A stretch of 16,233 bases of DNA from an uncultured Lachnospiraceae bacterium. Its GTDB lineage: Bacteria > Bacillota > Clostridia > Lachnospirales > Lachnospiraceae. The stretch is taken from contig CAJUEX010000066.1 in assembly GCA_910585715.1 (NCBI GenBank), forward strand, positions 1 to 16,233, written 5' to 3'. The position numbers and the translations under genes were made by a program. The notes beneath the pieces were generated by a model. It was not told the origin of the DNA. It saw only the letters and a program-made list of their open reading frames with translations, and did not search any database. Below, piece by piece: positions 13,709 through 16,233 of the stretch (positions are counted from its first letter, which is position 1; each line of letters opens with the position of its first letter).

Positions 13709-15820
13709 CTATACTTCAAAAATCAACTCAGCATAAGTAGGAATCGGCCATACATCCTTATCCACCAGCATTTCAAGTGCATCTGCCGGCGTTCTGAGTT
13801 CTTCCATGGCAACTTTTACAGCATCCTTATAGAAAAATGCCTGTGCTTTTACATCCTCCATGGCTGCTGCTTCTGCCGTTACTTTTTCCAGTTTTGAAAG
13901 AGCATCGCTCATAGACTTTAAGTTTGCGGACACTTCTGCCAAAAGCTCAGACTGTACGGTAGCGTCTGCTCCCGCAGCCTTCACTGCAACTACCGTATCT
14001 GCCAGTGACTTGGAATAGCCTACCACAGCCGGAACCAGCTGTTTGCTTGCAATGTCAATCATGGTCAAAGCTTCAATGTTGATAGTCTTTGCATAGGTTT
14101 CATAAAGGATTTCCTCTCTGGACTCCAACTCCACCTTTGTAAAGATACCGAATTTTTCAAAGAGCCTTACAGCCTTTTCAGTTGTCAGCGTGTCAACTGC
14201 TTCCACCATGGACTTAATGTTGGGCAGTCCTCTTCTTTCCGCTTCCTTAACCCATTCCTCTGAATAGCCGTCCCCGTTAAAAATAATTCTCTGGTGCTTT
14301 GTAAGATATTCCTTAATCAGATCATGTACAGCCATTTCAAAGTCATCTGCTTTTTCCAAAACGTCAGCAGCTTCACAGAAGGCTTCTGCCACGATAGCAT
14401 TTAATATAGTATTGGGGCTTGCAATGGAGTCAGAAGAGCCAACCATACGGAATTCAAATTTATTTCCGGTAAAGGCAAATGGTGATGTTCTGTTTCTGTC
14501 AGTTGCATCCTTGACAAAATCAGGAAGGGTGGATACACCTGTTTCAAGCTTGCCGCCCTCAAGGCATTTTGTAGCCTCGCCTGTTTCCACCAGCTGTCTT
14601 ACCACATCCTCTAACTGATCCCCTAAAAATACGGAAATAATGGCAGGAGGAGCCTCATTTGCCCCCAGTCTGTGGTCATTTCCCACATCTGATGCGCTTT
14701 GGCGAAGCAGGTCTCCATGGGTATCCACCGCCTTCAAGATGCAGGCAAGCACTAATAAGAACTGTATGTTTTCATTTGGCGTCTCGCCCGGGTCAAGAAG
14801 GTTTACCCCGTTATCCGTTGTTATGGACCAGTTGTTATGCTTACCGGAGCCATTTACCCCGGCAAAAGGTTTTTCATGCAGAAGACATCTTAATCCATGA
14901 TGCTCAGCCACTCTCTTCATTGTCTCCATAACAATCTGGTTGTGGTCTACTGCAATATTTGCCGTCTCGTAAATAGGTGCAAGCTCATGCTGTGCAGGAG
15001 CCACCTCATTATGCTGTGTCTTTGCTGTAACGCCCAGCTTCCAGAGCTCTTCGTTTAAATCCTTCATATAGGCGCCGATTCTTTCACGGATAACGCCGAA
15101 ATAGTGGTCCTCAAGCTCCTGTCCCTTTGGCGCAGGTGCGCCAAATAAAGTACGTCCGGAAAAAATCAGGTCTTTTCTTTGTAAATATTTCTTTTTATCC
15201 ACCAGGAAGTATTCCTGCTCAGGTCCCACCGATGCAGTAACCTTGGTAGCCTCCGTATTGCCGAATAATTTTACGATACGAAGAGCCTGCTCGCTCACAG
15301 CCTCCATGGAACGAAGAAGAGGCGTCTTTTTGTCAAGAGCTTCACCTGTATAGGAACAGAATGCGGTAGGAATGCAAAGGGTCACTCCGGTGCCTGATTC
15401 TTTTAAGAAAGCAGGAGAGGTAATATCCCATGCCGTATATCCTCTTGCTTCAAAGGTTGCGCGAAGACCGCCTGACGGGAAGGAAGAAGCATCCGGCTCT
15501 CCTTTAATCAATTCCTTTCCGGAAAATTCCATCAGCATCTTCCCGTCCTCATCCGGATGTGACACAAAGGAATCATGCTTTTCTGCCGTAATGCCGGTTA
15601 AGGGCTGGAACCAGTGTGTATAATGGGTTGCGCCGTTTTCCACCGCCCAGTCCTTCATTGCCTTTGCCACCACATCGGCTGTGGTTGCGGAAAGCTCCCC
15701 GCCATGGTCCATAACTCTTTTTACTTCCTTGTATACATTTCTCGGAAGACGTTCTTTCATTTTACCGAGAGTGAACACATTTTTTGCAAAAATTTCTTCT
15801 ACATTCAATATCTGGCTCAT
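13709..15820 (-). CDS. glnN: Glutamine synthetase type III (GlnN)
   Basis: This 703-aa enzyme makes glutamine from glutamate, ammonia and ATP, the main ammonia assimilation step, as a large cytosolic oligomer. Its length and N-terminal extension (about 1-190) mark the type III class, unlike ~440-470-aa GlnA. Catalytic and nucleotide-site motifs are visible: GPEQEYFL (199-206), NEVAPAQHELAPI (271-283), HEKPFAGVNGSGKHNNWS (315-332), and DRNRTSPFAFTGNKFEFR (441-458). The C-terminal ~200 residues are the helical type III region. The start is ATG 15820 with AAAGGAAG upstream; an in-frame TTG at 15838 overlaps that site. The gene appears monocistronic with a ~300-nt structured leader containing a terminator, so transcription attenuation is likely. 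Both sides carry copies of the same MITE-like element. No GlnR, PII or ammonium transporter gene is in the window. Confidence 0.96.
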   Translation of the reverse strand: MSQILNVEEIFAKNVFTLGKMKERLPRNVYKEVKRVMDHGGELSATTADVVAKAMKDWAVENGATHYTHWFQPLTGITAEKHDSFVSHPDEDGKMLMEFSGKELIKGEPDASSFPSGGLRATFEARGYTAWDITSPAFLKESGTGVTLCIPTAFCSYTGEALDKKTPLLRSMEAVSEQALRIVKLFGNTEATKVTASVGPEQEYFLVDKKKYLQRKDLIFSGRTLFGAPAPKGQELEDHYFGVIRERIGAYMKDLNEELWKLGVTAKTQHNEVAPAQHELAPIYETANIAVDHNQIVMETMKRVAEHHGLRCLLHEKPFAGVNGSGKHNNWSITTDNGVNLLDPGETPNENIQFLLVLACILKAVDTHGDLLRQSASDVGNDHRLGANEAPPAIISVFLGDQLEDVVRQLVETGEATKCLEGGKLETGVSTLPDFVKDATDRNRTSPFAFTGNKFEFRMVGSSDSIASPNTILNAIVAEAFCEAADVLEKADDFEMAVHDLIKEYLTKHQRIIFNGDGYSEEWVKEAERRGLPNIKSMVEAVDTLTTEKAVRLFEKFGIFTKVELESREEILYETYAKTINIEALTMIDIASKQLVPAVVGYSKSLADTVVAVKAAGADATVQSELLAEVSANLKSMSDALSKLEKVTAEAAAMEDVKAQAFFYKDAVKVAMEELRTPADALEMLVDKDVWPIPTYAELIFEV

Positions 15821-15924
15821 TTTTATACTTCCTTTCAATCATAATTTTATGTTGGATAACCGATATCTGTCCAGCTGGTTCCTTTCACAGCCCTCATTGT
15901 CCTTTTTATTTTCCGTCCTGTAAC

Positions 15925-15962
15925 CGAAAAATAAAAAAATGCCCCAAAGCTCAGTTTGGAAC
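15925..15962 (-). terminator. Rho-independent terminator in the glnN leader (attenuator)
   Basis: On the minus strand GTTCCAAA (15955-15962) pairs with TTTGGGGC (15941-15948) around CTGAGC, an 8-bp stem with two G-T pairs. It is followed at once by ATTTTTTTATTTTT. It lies about 105 nt upstream of the glnN start codon and downstream of the predicted promoter. Confidence 0.75.
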
Positions 15963-16025
15963 ATCATCGTTCAAGATATCTTATTCAACTTTGAAGGTTT
16001 GCCTTCGTTTTCTATAAGATACCTT
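15959..16025 (-). promoter_or_regulatory. Riboswitch-like domain and antiterminator hairpin of glnN
   Basis: A 12-bp stem (16014-16025 with 15973-15984, one G-T pair) encloses a 29-nt interior containing GAAGG/CCTTC (16002-16006 with 15993-15997) with purine-rich flanks. Directly adjoining its 3' side is GAAC-GATGAT-GTTC (15959-15972), whose last bases are the first bases of the terminator stem. The two hairpins cannot form together. The ligand or protein is unknown. An alternative reading is that -10-like hexamers in this AT-rich region make part of it promoter rather than RNA. Confidence 0.5.
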
Positions 16026-16035
16026 ATATTTTTTC

Positions 16036-16081
16036 AAAATGCAAGTAGAATTTGAAAAAAATTTCGGAGATTCTGCATTTT
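16036..16081 (-). promoter_or_regulatory. Additional inverted repeat in the glnN leader
   Basis: AAAATGCA (16036-16043) pairs with TGCATTTT (16074-16081), and GAAT/ATTC extends the stem across a 4-nt bulge. It lies between the predicted promoter and the riboswitch-like domain. Confidence 0.4.
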
Positions 16082-16130
16082 TAATAAAATTGATGAACAA
16101 ACACATGCTTATATGCAATCATTTCTACAT

Positions 16131-16160
16131 ATTGTACAATATATACGTTCTATCGGTCAA
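16131..16160 (-). promoter_or_regulatory. Predicted promoter of glnN
   Basis: On the minus strand TTGACC (16155-16160) and TACAAT (16131-16136) are separated by 18 bp. The predicted start is near 16124, giving a ~305-nt leader. A perfect 14-bp palindrome, ATATTGTACAATAT (16129-16142), covers the -10 and could be an operator. Confidence 0.5.
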
Positions 16161-16178
16161 TATGCAACTTTGAGAGGA

Positions 16179-16233
16179 CACGGAAATCAATTTTAAGACG
16201 GCAGCTTTCAAAGCAGGCTCCGGGACGGGCTCC
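16179..16233. mobile_element. MITE-like element, family A, partial copy cut by window edge
   Basis: The last 55 bases match the left end of the complete element (13403-13457) at 51 of 55 positions, beginning CACGGAAATCAATTTT. Only part of one inverted repeat is visible. It begins 19 bp upstream of the predicted glnN -35. Confidence 0.8.

Noticed and set aside
13371..13736. A 121-codon forward reading frame across the family A element
   Set aside because: It runs through the inverted repeats, has no ribosome binding site, and is explained by the element's palindromic sequence.
15973..16025. Assigning the glnN leader to c-di-GMP, glutamine, T-box or ANTAR-target RNA classes
   Set aside because: A GGCAAACC string recalls part of c-di-GMP-I RNAs, but the second half of that consensus is missing. 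No T-box or A1/G4 hexaloop pair is seen.
16017..16044. Alternative glnN promoter TTGCAT-17-TATCTT on the minus strand
   Set aside because: It would cut through the 12-bp stem and gives poorer hexamers overall than TTGACC-18-TACAAT, but it cannot be fully excluded without transcript mapping.
1..16233. CRISPR array, prophage or integron
   Set aside because: No regularly spaced repeats, integrase, phage structural genes or transposase were found.

Overview
The window looks like chromosome from a low-to-mid-GC Firmicute of the class Clostridia, most likely Lachnospiraceae. The reasons are strong AGGAGG-type ribosome binding sites, sigma-A promoters with 17-18 bp spacers, a type III glutamine synthetase, and an M23 peptidase with LysM and G5 domains. 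The species cannot be named from the sequence alone. No phage, plasmid, CRISPR or large insertion sequence is visible. The mobile DNA present is small, non-coding and MITE-like.

Layout: (1) 1-1330 holds a forward HD-GYP c-di-GMP phosphodiesterase gene with its own promoter and a terminator. (2) 1358-5650, reverse, is a cell-envelope block. One apparent operon runs coiled-coil tail-anchored protein, flavin reductase-like protein, LysM/G5/M23 peptidoglycan peptidase. It is followed by murA with a separate promoter. (3) 5650-7215 is mostly non-coding apart from a reverse small alarmone synthetase gene. It carries a possible Pho-type promoter reading into an ORF-free region, a 57-bp inverted-repeat terminator, and a 148-bp element with terminal inverted repeats and 8-bp target duplications. 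(4) 7217-8440, forward, has a small conserved-looking hypothetical protein and a hemolysin III/TrhA membrane protein, the latter behind a promoter overlaid with TGTAGT-type half-sites. (5) 8439-12310, reverse, is an apparent six-gene transcription unit: tRNA-Gln(CUG), cvfB, a 77-aa protein, a CPBP intramembrane protease, a divergent WecG/TagA-like protein and a sugar nucleotidyltransferase. (6) 12328-13390, reverse, has a membrane-anchored SGNH hydrolase-like gene. (7) 13403-16233 has glnN (reverse) bracketed by two copies of a second MITE-like family. The complete copy is 236 bp with 67-bp inverted repeats and 9-bp target duplications. The other copy is cut by the window edge.

The most unusual regulatory region is the ~300-nt glnN leader. 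It contains a 53-nt stem-enclosed domain that abuts a small hairpin, which in turn overlaps a Rho-independent terminator. This is the arrangement of a riboswitch or antitermination attenuator. The sequence matches no ligand class I can name. Promoters, terminators, operators and MITE calls come from reading the sequence; no database or folding program was used.
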